From Symsagittifera roscoffensis (taxonomy: Eukaryota; Xenacoelomorpha; Acoela; Convolutidae): a DNA stretch of 64,000 nucleotides. Below, piece by piece: positions 1 through 12,900 of this stretch; position 1 is the first letter of the stretch, and each line of letters begins with the position of its first letter. The stretch is from contig NC_087062.1 in the NCBI RefSeq assembly GCF_963678635.1, positions 65,906,647 through 65,970,646 on the forward strand, written 5' to 3'. The position numbers were made by a program, and so were the translations under genes. Under the pieces are notes generated by a model, which was not told the origin of the DNA, ran no database searches, and worked only from the letters and a program-made list of their open reading frames with translations.

Positions 1-900
1 GGAGACGTAACCACTTCACCACTTGGAGAGCGTAGTTTGCCTACCTTTCAGCAAGTCAATTTCAATTGAACTTACGAAGAAATCAATCGCCAAACCACAT
101 AAGATCAAATTTGGCGTGAAAATCATTCGACCTGTATAAGTGCCTTCATTACGTTCATTGACAATTTAAAAACCCAAAGAATTCATCAGAACTTATGTTC
201 TGCAAAACCTAGAGTCAACTTTTTCAAATAAAAAAGTGACTTTTTCATTAAACAATATGTTTGATTATGACTTTTTGGGATAAACTATTAGAATTAAGCT
301 AGTTTTAATAAAAACTAGCAGAGCAGCGTGTGAAGGTCGAAAAAACCAACACCCGTCCCGTAAGCTCATGTCATTTACTTTGCAGCTCCTGGTTGAGGCT
401 CCATTCCGATATGCCAATTTTTATTCATAATTTAAATTAATCCAAAAACTATCAAAATGTTCAGATAAACAGTTCAGATTATAATCTAGCGCATTTTAAA
501 AACACGTGTTTATATATTCATATAAGGTTCAATTGTAGCTTTAATCATGCATCATAATATACAAGAAGGATTGATATTGGAGTAATCAACGCCGAAATGC
601 TTTGCAAAAATATTCCAGTACTTCTGACGATAAAATGTGAAAAAAAAACACTTTTGATGAGAAATATTAGTCAACCATTCAAAACGCTACCGGCCTTGAT
701 TATACATTAACACTACTCGAATAGCTGCTCAATATATGCATAAATTTAATGAATGTTTACTGAGTTATAAATAAGCCTTCTTCACTAGATCCAGGTTCTT
801 ATCACTTCATGAGTCTTTGGAAGCATATCAATGAAAGGTCCATTTCGATTGACTCTAATATATTTCATTAACATGATTAACAATTCGGTGAAGTGGCGAT

Positions 901-3900
901 TCAGTGTTGCTGTTGTTGCTTTGACTTAGGAAACAGCTTCTGTCTAATCTCTGGCATCTTGGTATCCTTGACTGTTGCCAGTCGCGAATCCAGAGTGTTC
1001 ACTACTCGGATGCGTCTACCCCTGGCCTCTACTGCTTCCACTCCGATCTGATCGTCTGGTAGGTAGTCGTTATTCGCTATTGTCACATTCACACTCCTCT
1101 TCGTGGCCTGCTTATACTTCTCAACCGCCTCGGGAACTACCTAGATGATTCGCAAAAATTTACTTTTTCGTACCCCCCAGTAAACAAATATTAAGAGTCA
1201 CGAAAACAAGAGACAGAAAACTGACCTTTTGCGCAACAATCAGAAAAAAGTGGCAAAACTTTAATAACTGGAGCATAAAACCAAGATTTTGAAATGTTTG
1301 TGATGAAAGCTGAAAAAAATTTATAATTTGTTTGATTTGATCCAGAATTTTTTTAAGTAATCAGTTATTTTTGCATTTCAGGCAATAATTGAGTAATGGT
1401 GCTTGAAAAGAATTGAAGAATTTGCAAAGATTCTACGCAACGACATTGCTCGAAACAAACTGATGTTGTGTACTTGTTGGAGGAGGTTGACGTCATTGCG
1501 TCTGCACTTCAGTTCCACCTCGTTCTCAAGAAGCTGAAAAAGACACTGGGTCACCAGTCCCCGCATTATTTTAGCCAGCAAATTCGGGTCCTGTTGGGCT
1601 ATCTTGGCTAGTCGCACCCGCGCCTCGTCTATAACCGCCCCTATGTGTTCCTCCCTACAACAACACAATCCACCCATAACTCAAAACAAATACAAATTTA
1701 AACAAGGATATCCGGTTACTGTGCAAGTAGCACAGAATGTTCCGACCACAGTCTTAAAAAAATACAAAAAGGTTTTCTCAAATTGTTGTCGTTTTTTTTC
1801 TGCATGCTGTGATAAAAAAATCTAAATCTAAATGATAAAAAAATCTTAAAAAAAATAGAGCTTAGGCCTATTTGAGAGTCTTAGTAAAATAGGTCAATTG
1901 GAAAACAGTTTTTGAAGAAAAATGACTAGAAAAACGAAAAAAAATTTTTGTAAAATTTGAAACTTAAGTTTTTGATTTCCAAAATTGCGCTAAAAAACTC
2001 CAAAAACTACCTTTTCTTCAGTAAAACTAAGTTTACACGGCTAAAAAGCTTAAACAATCCATTGCAATTATTATCTACCTTACTAATTAGCTCGAAATTA
2101 GACCAAAAATTTCAAACCGGTTTTTCTCGACAAAGTGAAATTTATTTTTAATTTTTTTAAATGTTCGAATCACAATTGAAAGGGCTTTAATATGATATAT
2201 CACTAAACCCTGTCCGATGGTTATTTGTGATAGCCGATTTTGCGTGAAAAAAAACTAAAACCGAATTCAAAGTTCCTCCCTATTTTCAATGTACAGAACA
2301 AAAAGATATTTCAAAATACTAATACAGGGTTGAAGCGAAGCTCGTACCACCTACGAAATGTAGATTAAAGACACCGATGAAAAAAGAGTTGAACCAAAAC
2401 ATCGTTAAACTTTAACTGAAAGCGTGAGAACCTACATCACAAAAACTGAAAATTTTAAAAGAGGTCTTCTAAATTGTCCGATGTAGATGCAAATTGCTTA
2501 AATTTTTGTCAGAAAAATATAGATTTAATATACAAAACTAAATTACGAAAAAAAACTTGAATATGACAAAGTAATTTTTTTTTCAAATCAGACAAGACGT
2601 CATTAGCACTGGATTGAAATATCTTACATCATTGATAAATCAGGTCAAAACGAATGCCATTAAGTAAGCATAGAAGAAAATCCGATGAACAGTTTGGTGT
2701 TTAAAAAAAAGTATACGCCCTATTTCAAGATCCTTTCATACTTTCTTTCTGCGTTCTCCTGAAATACAGCCAAAATCAAATTCAAGAACATAGCCAACAG
2801 ACAGTAGGAAAAGAGTCAATGAACGCTATTAAACAAAAAATATTGACTTGTAGTTTGATTGAAAAAATCTCAATATTCGAATTTCAAAAAATAATAAATG
2901 GCCTGGAAGCTCTTTGAATTACTGAAACAATTAATGATTTTTGATAATATTAACCCAATTTGAGAAAACTGGATCAATAGATAAATTTTTCAGTTCGATA
3001 AATGTTTTATTTGAAGCTCAATCTGCTTCAAATAAAACTTTATATATAGGCCCCAACTGTCTACGACATTTGAACTTTATTCTTTGCCGAACCTAATTGT
3101 GCCACATTTTTGACATGAATATGCCGCCAAATTAGTAAACTGAAAGACTCAAAACTCAAAAAGAAATCATTTAAAAGCAACAACAAAACTACGATTTGAA
3201 ATTGGAATCGTAATCAACCAAAACGTATTGCCATTGTCATTGGCGCACAATAGTTTTTAAAACAAAGAAACCGAAACCAAGGTTTTTTTTTGTTTGAAAA
3301 ATCAACGAACCCATCCTTATACTAACCAATCATATTGTTTACTTTTTTTTCCTTTTTTTTGGATTGTAAGTTCCAAAGAAAAAAAAACTCAAAATCATTT
3401 TTTTTGTTACAATACAATTGCGAGGGTTCCATGTAATCAAAGGAATTACATATTGGCCATTTAACATTTTTGTCTGACACGTTAAAACGTGAATTAAGTT
3501 TAGGAGACAAAGTCAATTAAAAATGAATTCAACCTATGGTGCTGTTTTTAAAGTCATAGAAACAGACGTAGAAATTTTAGCAAAAGCAATTAACCAAGCC
3601 ATAAGCGATTCCGACGAAGTACAGATCATAAACGATTTCTTAACGGAATTTAAGAGCTTGCTTGACGATGCCAATAACGAAGCAGTCAAGATAATACGCA
3701 CCGGGACGGACTAGCAAGACTCAATCATTGAACGATTGAAAACTTTGAAAGTTTTGTACCGAACGATCCAACTACGATCAAAACGATACGAGCGTACCCT
3801 TAACAACACTGCCACGTCTTCTTTAAACTCATCACGAGTAGCCAGCAACGTCTCGACGCCTTCAATAATACGACAAGCCTTGGAAAATCTTCCCCTTCGA

Positions 3901-6900
3901 CGCCAAACGGAAAGTTTAACCCGTAGTACCACTACAGAAAACGTCACCATGGACCAGGACACCCCGGACAATTTGCCACAATTTTCAGGATTGCCAGCAA
4001 TCTTCAACGCTACTTCAAACCACAGATCAAATTCCGCCCTGGACAATTCAGGACTCCTACTTCGCCCCGGATCTAACAGCGACGCCAATACCTTGGATCA
4101 TCGCATTCATCAACAACAAACAGAAACTCTTGGAACTCAAACTGCTCATGGAACTCACCTCCATCCTCAGTCAAACCTCTCATTGCAGCAGCCGAACGTC
4201 GACTTGTCACAAAGTTCAAACCTTCAGCCGAACCACCCAGAAGCTCAACTTCAAGGAACGTCTATAGAATTGAACAATGGAACTCAACTCCATATCGAAA
4301 ATCAGCAATTGACAGCAACAGTGGGACAAAGACCGAACTCAGAAGCTCAACTTCATGAAACGTCACCGCACTCCAACCCTGGAACTCAAATCCAAGTTTT
4401 CAATCAGCAGATGAACGCACCAGCAACCCAACAAAGAAATGTTTCAGCGCCAATATTTCTTCCGACAGCAACTTCAAAAGCAGCTCAGAGTCAAATGATT
4501 GGACAGCAAATCACACCCCCAATCCTTGCTCCCCAGACAGCTAGCACCCCACATGGACTATACCAGCCTTCAACAGAACCAGCCTCCAAGTCAGCAACAG
4601 AGGACACATAATCCGAATAGCGCCTTTAGACCCATCTTGACGATTGGAAATCAGAATTCAACCAATCATCCCCCCACCAACGTGTTCAGTGGACACCAGA
4701 CGACAGCTAAGGGTATCACAAACATCAACGGAGTACCGATACCAGCACAACCAGCACTACTGCCAACAAACCAAGGAGATCAACGAACAGCAACAAATTG
4801 GACCTCCAGCCAGCCGACCATGACTCACCAATGTACACAACCTGCCATACGATCGTACCAGGAAGGATTTCTGGGAACCACGACAGCATACAACCCTACG
4901 AACATGCCGACATCATCAACAACAGCCTTCACTCATGCAGGCTGCAGGGGACCAACAGGAACAACTCACCCAAATATCAACCGACCTCCCCCTCATCAAC
5001 ATGCAGTCCATCAACATGCAGCACATCAACATGCAGCACATCAGAACCAGCCGACTTATTTTCCGATTCCGACCAACCTTGGAACAGCACCGACAGACCA
5101 CAACCATCATCAAACGATCTCGAAGACATTCAGGAAATCAGTGCCCATTGTCAAACCATTCATATTCGACGGAGAACCTGAACAATGGTTAGATTGGATA
5201 GGACTGTTCAACGCAACCATCAACAGCACCGACATGACAAACTCGGAAAAGATTACACATCTGCAGAAACTTGTATCCGGAGATGCCAAATCTCTCATCC
5301 GAGGATATGGATGCAATGGAGCAATGTATGACGCAGCCCTTCAGCGACTGGAAAACGACTTTGGTAACCCGACGAAGATAGTTACATCCTTCCTTCGACG
5401 ACTCGACGCCATCAGCGGCCCCAATCTACGACATATCAGAAGCTACAAGGACCTCGCCAACTTCCTACAGACAATGGTCGTCGATACATTCACGACACTT
5501 GGATTCCAGCACGATCTACACTCTACGACAAATGTCCAAACAGTTTTGTCAAAACTGCCTACCCCTTGCCGACTAGAATGGAATAGATACAATCTGCAAT
5601 GCAACATCAGACAACCATCACTCATCGACCTCACCAATTGGTTCAACATCTACGCTGAAGCATGCAGCGAGTTGCCGAGCAACAACAACAACACCAAAAA
5701 CAGCAGCAGCAGCAACAACTACAACAGCAGCAACACTCAAGGATCATCATCCAACGGTCACACTCACCAACATGGACCATCGGATCACCGCGCCAATCAG
5801 CACAACCGGAACCAGCAACGCAGCCAGCTGCAACATAAATCTGGACAAAAAGATCAACGACGAGATTTTTGCCCGGAGAAACGCAATTGCCAGTACCTTG
5901 GAAAATGCCAACACTTCATCGCAATGAACCCAAAGGACAGATTACAGCATGCCAGGGACCTACAACTATGTTTCAACTGCCTCACCCCCACAAGTTCGCC
6001 GACTGTCAATCAACGCAAACATGCCGGACGGACGGATGCAGCAAGAAACACTACAAACTTCTGCACAACAGCAGCACCTACAACTCGACGACAGAGGGAG
6101 ACAGCCAACCGGAACTCCAGACAACATGACGACACCACCAAATGCAGCACCAGCATAAGCAGAAGGAAATCGACTCGCCACATTCCGACCCTGCCAATAA
6201 CGATCTCTCATGGCAAACATAGAGTTCATGCCTATGCAATGCTTGATTGTGGAAGCAAACTGACGTTGCTTAAATCATCAATCGCCCTCCAACTCAAACC
6301 AGATCTGCAATTAGACGACACCATCCAGCTAAACCAAGCACTGACATCATCAGACACAGCTTCTACAAAGATGACGATCGCGATTGGACCCTACAACCAG
6401 CAAAAGCAGCCATTTCAACTAAATGACATCGACGTCATAATGGATTGGAACCTTTCCCAATTCAACCCTGAACTCGTCAACTCCATCTGCCAAAGGAACG
6501 AGCCACTTCAACACATTCGGATAACCACACTGCCCTCGAAAGAAATCGGAATCATCATTGGATGCGATTTCGCCGAACTCGTGACACCTTCAGAAGTAAT
6601 CCATTCAAAACAAAATGTGCCTATTGGATGGAAAACGCCACTTGGATGGTCTCTCTGTGGACGAGACAATGCAGCGACACCCAACGACATCAACACAATC
6701 AACTTCACGACAGACGATACACTGTTTCGCCACGTAGCTGAATGGATGAAATTGGACGCCGAAGGGATTTCAACTGACCAACGCAGCCTCTCAACAGACG
6801 ACAAGGAAGCTCTCCGCATTTTGGAATCTTCAACCGCTTGCCCAATGGACACTACGAAGTTGGAATGCTTTGGAAACGTGGACAACAACTGCCAAACAAT

Positions 6901-9900
6901 AGATGGCTTGCCAAGAAGCAGCTCGACAGCCTTCTCCAAAGACTGAAGAGAAACACCGAGATGGCACAGAAATATCAGGAGACCATCGACACCGACTTGC
7001 AGAAAGGTTTCATAGTCAAAGTTGATGATTCCCATGAAGACTCAACAGGAAAATGGTACCTTCCTCATCATCCAGTGACAAACATCAATAAACCTGGCAA
7101 GGTACGCCGAGTCCTTAATTCATCGAGCATCTACAAAGGAGTATCACTCAACAGCAACCTACTAACTGGACCAGACCTCCTCACAAACCTTACTGGAATC
7201 GTTATGCGATTTCGCGAGGACCAAATCGCTATTTCTGCCGACATTGAAGCAATGTTCATGCAGGTCTTCGTGAGCCCAGAGGACCAGCCGTATTTGCGAT
7301 TTCTGTGGAAGGACAACACGGGCCAACCCGCAACCTTCCAATACACCCGCCACATCTTCGGAGCTACCGACTCACCATGTGTTGCCTGCTACGCCACTCG
7401 ACAATGTGCGAAGGACAATGCCGACAAATATCCAGCCTTGGAGCAAATCACAAAACGCAACATATACATGGATGACCTATACAAAGCCGTTTCAACACCG
7501 ACGGAAGCGACACAGTTAATGAACGACCTTCAAAAGATGTTCAGCCTTGGAGGTTTCAACCTCACAAAATGGACCTCAAACTCTCAACAATTCCTCACAA
7601 CAGTCAACGAGAACTACTTGGAAAACAGCGACAGCCTCACCAAGAAGGAACGACCCCTCGAAAGAGTTCTTGAAGTGAAATGGAAACCAGACACGGACGT
7701 CTTTCTTGTGGAAGCAAAGAAGTTTCACGCCATTGACAAGAAGGACTTAACGCAGCGCAAACTGTTGAAGTTTGCTTCTTCAATATTTGACCCGCTTGGA
7801 ATTACGATGCCGCTGACAATTCGACTACGACAATCACTTCAACTTGCCTGGAGTAATGGACCTCAATGGGACAAACCTCTAAACATGGAGCATTTAACAG
7901 ACCTCAACGATTGGATAGACAAGCGAAGCCAATTCAACATCTGCCTGCCCCGGATTTACTTCAAACCAGAAACGAAGATACTGGAAACCCAACTCCATGT
8001 ATTCAGCGACGCCTCTGAACTTGCCTTAGCATCAGTTGCTTACCTCAGAATCAGATACGACGACGACACAACGGAACTCAAGTTCGTCATTGGAAAAGCC
8101 CGAGTAGCACCCATCAGCAGAATGACAATTCCAAATCTCGAGCTTCAAGCCACCACTAACGGAGCTAAACTGTCTCGTTTCATCAAAGAACAACATGACA
8201 CACGAATCGACAGTACGACACTATGGACAGATAGTACAACAGTTCTTCATTGGATAAACTCGCCGAATCAACGAAACCGGATCTTCATTGCCAACCGCCT
8301 GAATTTCATCATGGACTCAACATCTCCACTGGAAAGGAGATACGTGCCCAGCAAAGACAACCCTGCAGACGACGGAACACGTGGTTACAAAGCATGTGAC
8401 ATGACTACCGATTCACGATGGATCAAAGGACCAGACTTCTTGTTGAGACCATCATCAGATTGGCCTAATCACCCGCCAACACAACCTACAGCCGATAGTC
8501 ATCTGACAGACAACGACCCACAACCGCCAACATCAGTAATCGACTTCAACCGATTTAGCACTTGGACAAGAGCACTCAGAGTTACTTCATATGTTCTTCT
8601 CTTCGCAGAAAACATCAAAAAGAAGACACGCCAAAGCCTCTCACTTCAACACCTCACCTTAGGATTCGCATGGATCATTAAACACTCACAGAATCAATCA
8701 TTCCCCAAGGAAATAGCATGCCTGACAAAGAAATCTGACATTTCACCCCGCAGCCCTCTACAACCTCTTTGCCCCTTCATCGACGATCACGGATACTTAC
8801 GTGCCAAAGGACGACTACAGAAAGCCCCGCTTCTACTTTGCAGCCGACATCCAGTCATTCTGAACGCAGAAAACTACCCAATACAACTCTTCATGAAGCA
8901 AACACACGAAATAAATTCCCATTGTGGAATGGAACACACCCGAAGCATTCTTCAGCAGGACTTTTGGATCATAAGATCACGCAAGCATCTGAAGAAAACT
9001 ATTCGACAATGCATACCTTGCCGACGCCTTCGACAGGAACCAGTGAAGCCTCTGATGGCAGATCTACCCCTACAACGACTCCCTTTATCGGAAAACAGTT
9101 ACCCCTTCTACTCAACAGGAATTGACTTCTTTGGACCCTTTGCCACGCGGAACAACGACGAGTACAGTAAGCGATACGTTCTCTTCTTCACCTGCCTCGT
9201 CACGCGAGCAGTTCATTCAGAAATATGCCAGCAAATTGACACAAACTCAACTCTACAAGCCATACGCCGTTTCATCGCTAGACGCGGTAAACCCAGGATC
9301 ATCTCTGACAACGGAAAAGCCTTCGTTGCAGCTGACAAGGAATTACAGGAAAGCCTTTCTGAGATTCAACACAGCAACGACTTCAACAATCAATGCCAAT
9401 TACTTGGAATAACCTGGAAGTTCAACCCACCTGCAGCTCCTCACTTTGGTGGATCATGGGAACGCCTCATAAAAACATTTAAGATTGCCTTCTACAAAGT
9501 CATTGGAACACGGGCACTGGACGACGAAACTCTGTCAACCTTCACGTGCGAGGTTGAAGCTATGATGAATTCTCGCCCGCTAACCCACGTCTCATCAGAC
9601 CCAACCGACGACGAGCCCCTTACACCCAATCACCTTCTACTAGGACGACCAACAAACAATTTGCCTCCCGGATTGTTTCTCCCTCGCCACACAACGGACA
9701 AGAAAACTTGGAAACAAGCTCAAGCCTTGAGTCAACAGTTCTGGAACAGATACCTCAAAGACTACTTGCCAACCTTGACAACCCGAACGAAATGGACAAA
9801 GCAAGTGGAAAATCTTCAGCAAGGAGACCTTGTATGGATACTGGAAGACCTAACGCCTCGAGGTCTTTGGCCCCTGGGACGGGTACTTCGTACGCGAAAT

Positions 9901-12900
9901 TAAAACTAGCAGGGGGATTCTACACCGACCAGCAGTCAAACTCTCGCGAGTATTGGACCACAGTAACAACTAGATGACCAACATGATCAACGACAGCTAA
10001 CAACTAGATGACCATTACAATCAACGACGACGTACCATCAGCTTCAACGAACAATTTTCTAATTTGCAACCTGCAAATGGGCCCGGCTATGTCTACGACA
10101 TTTGAACTTTATTCTTTGCCGAACCTAATTTTGCCACATTTTTGACATGAATATGCCGCCAAATTAGTAAACTGAAAGACTCAAAACTCAAAAATCAATC
10201 ATTTAAAAGCAACAACAAAACTACGATTTGAAATTGGAATCTTAATCACCCAAAACGTATTGCCATTGTCACCAACAAAGTAAAACTAATAAAATTAATT
10301 GTGTAAAAAAGTGAAACGAAAATTGGGTTGAATTTTTTTTCGAAATTTACACATTTCAAAAAAATAAAGAGCTTCAACGTCAGCATCATCTTCAAGATTC
10401 TTTTTCAATCAAAACTCTTTTCGTAAAACTAGTCCAATTAAAGAAAACTGGATGAAGAAGTGTTTTTATTACCCTGGGAAATCTAAAAAATGAAATCCAC
10501 TTTCGAAATTAGAAGCCATTCAAATTTTTCGTGTCATTTGCACGTTCGAAATCAGAGAGCGTGATTTTCTTCCTTTCAGCAAAGGAAAATGAATTAAAAT
10601 GAAACTGCGAAAAATCAAATTTGATCGTGGAAAAAATGGCCAAATCTTTTAATAAAAAACACAACATACAAGTGATAAATCACTTCGTTCAATAACTTAT
10701 AAAAAAACTACTGCTGATACCTTAAAAGGCAATCGGAACATTCAGAGCTTTCAGACCCTGATACGAGCAGTCTCGTGCTTTAACAATGTAGGTTTAGGCT
10801 TTAAACTGAATGCATACCTACGGGATCCTTTATACAGGGACACAAATTTTGGTAGTCAGAAATTCATTTGTATTCTTTGTTGTTTGCTCATGAAGACACC
10901 AATCGATGAACAGCTAACTGGCCTTTCTGGCGTTCTTCTAAGATCGGATTTTTTCTATTATTGAGACGTTATGAACATCATAATCGAGTATGTTCCCTTC
11001 TTGGAAAAGAATTTATTACGATTACAATAGATAAAAGCCGTCCCATTATTGCCTTTGTATATCCACCCACCTGTGTTTGAGGACTTTGAGTCTCTGCTGG
11101 TTGATCTGAGTGGAGATGTGGATCTTCCTCTGCAGCTCAATCTGCTTCAGCTTCTTCTCCTTCTCCGCGTCCAGTCTAGTCTTGGCTACATTTATCATCC
11201 TATTCTTTTCCAGATTGTAGTCCGCAATAGCCTAAACAACACCGAGGGGTTTTAAATGATCGATTAAGATATTATTGTCGGTGAAAAAAATATGTATTTA
11301 CTCTAAATGGTCGTTGAATAGAATCTCTATTATCTTCGATTGTACTTTCGTGAAAAAAAAAACAACAGTATGCAAACAACCAGAATCAGAGGCCAGGGGC
11401 CCCTCCAAAAAATTAACCGGATACTCGAATTAAAAATCAACTAACGTTTAACGCGCCTCATCGCATTTATTGGAAATAAGATCTACATCCTTTGAGTGTA
11501 CTTTGACAGCACCCAATTACCGGGTTGGTAATTTCGAATTTTGTAAATTTTTTTAATGAAATTTTGAAAACCATAAAATTTTGTAGTTTTTTAATAAAAT
11601 TTTGTGAAGTTTTATAGTTCTTTGAAAAATTTTAAAATGACCTAAGAAATGTAACATCTCGGAACTAAAAGCAATTGAGCAGTCGCATTTGCGACTACTG
11701 AAGAGTACTATCACGGTACTCAATTACAGCGTTGGGAATTTCAAATTTTGAGAAACTTCAAATTAATTTTATTTCAAAAACTTTATTTGAAAAACCATAA
11801 AAAACGTCATATCTCTTAAACTACAAAGATTTGAGCAGTCACATTTGGAGACAAAATTCGCAACCCCTGAGAGTACTATGACAGCCCCCAGCTACAATGT
11901 TGGGAATACCAAATTTTGAAGAAAAAAATTAAATTAGCGAAAATTGCAACTCCTGAGAGTACCTCCACAGAGTCGCCTTATAGAGATAGGAACTTCAAAT
12001 TTTGTGACATTTTTATCTGATTTCTTTGAACAATTTTAAAAAAGACATAAAAAACGTCATTATCTCGAAAACTAAGAGCATTTGAGCAGTCGAATTTGGA
12101 CGCAAGGTTTGCAACTTGGAACGCTTGAGAGTAGCTCACAGTACCTAACTGCAAGGTTGGGCATTTCAAATCTTTTCAATTTTCCAAAATCAGTTTTTTG
12201 CAAAATAAAAAAAGAAATCATAAAATACGTCATATCTCAAAAACAAAACTAAAAAGTTTTGAGCAATCAAAATTGGAGGCAAGATTGCCCATTCTTGACA
12301 GTACTCTGACAGCACCCAACTACAGGGTTGGGAATTTCAGTTTCGTGAATTATTTTGTAATTTGAGTTTTCTGAAAATTTGTGAACAAAACCACAGAAAT
12401 CGTCATATCTCGTAAACTAAAAAGATTTGGGCATTCATAATTGGAGGTCAAATTCAACCCCTGGGGAAACCCTGATAGCATCCAATTATTTGGCTGCTTA
12501 TTTTTTAACTCGGTAAAATAAACACTAAATTCAAACTGGAAAATCGAAAAAAATCTTAACCATTGAAAAATACGGCAAAGCTTAAAAAAGAGCAGGCCGA
12601 GTGGGTTAGGCAAAGGTCTCTCAACACGAGGTTCATGGGTTCGAATCCCACTGCGGTCACGGTTGGAGGGGTCCCAGTATCATCCGCCTCCTCAAGGTGG
12701 GACAGGCTGCGGCAAAATGGATGACAGTACCCTCCCCTATTGTTGGTCCTGCAATGAGCAGGACCGGGGGCCAATTAAAAAAAACAAAGCTTAAACGTGA
12801 ACAAATTCTTTCGTTAAAAATGCAAAAATAGCACATTGAAAAAGCTTACAGGTAGCAAGCTAGTGAAGCCCGCAAATAAATACATAATGGATCACAAGTT

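Larger units (their letters stand above)
3058..10271 (+). mobile_element. BEL/Pao LTR retrotransposon, full length but coding-defective
   Basis: A 7.2-kb element bounded by direct LTRs of 182 bp each (3058-3239 and 10090-10271), both starting TGTCTACGAC and ending CCATTGTCA, flanked by the 5-bp duplication CCAAC (3053-3057 and 10272-10276). The internal order is Gag, aspartic protease, RT, RNase H, integrase and a C-terminal extension, the BEL/Pao order. It lies antisense in intron 2 of the V-ATPase E gene. The LTRs differ at about five positions by my reading, so it is moderately recent. The coding region carries one in-frame stop and several frame changes, so this copy cannot make a continuous polyprotein. 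Confidence 0.95.

Noticed and set aside
6820-6946. Programmed frameshift between Gag-PR and Pol of the BEL element
   Set aside because: BEL/Pao elements usually have one continuous gag-pol frame, and this copy has several other frame changes. I saw no convincing slippery heptamer plus structure.
11480-12540. CRISPR-like or other regularly spaced array
   Set aside because: Units are about 165 bp of diverged whole repeats without unique spacers, in a eukaryotic intron.
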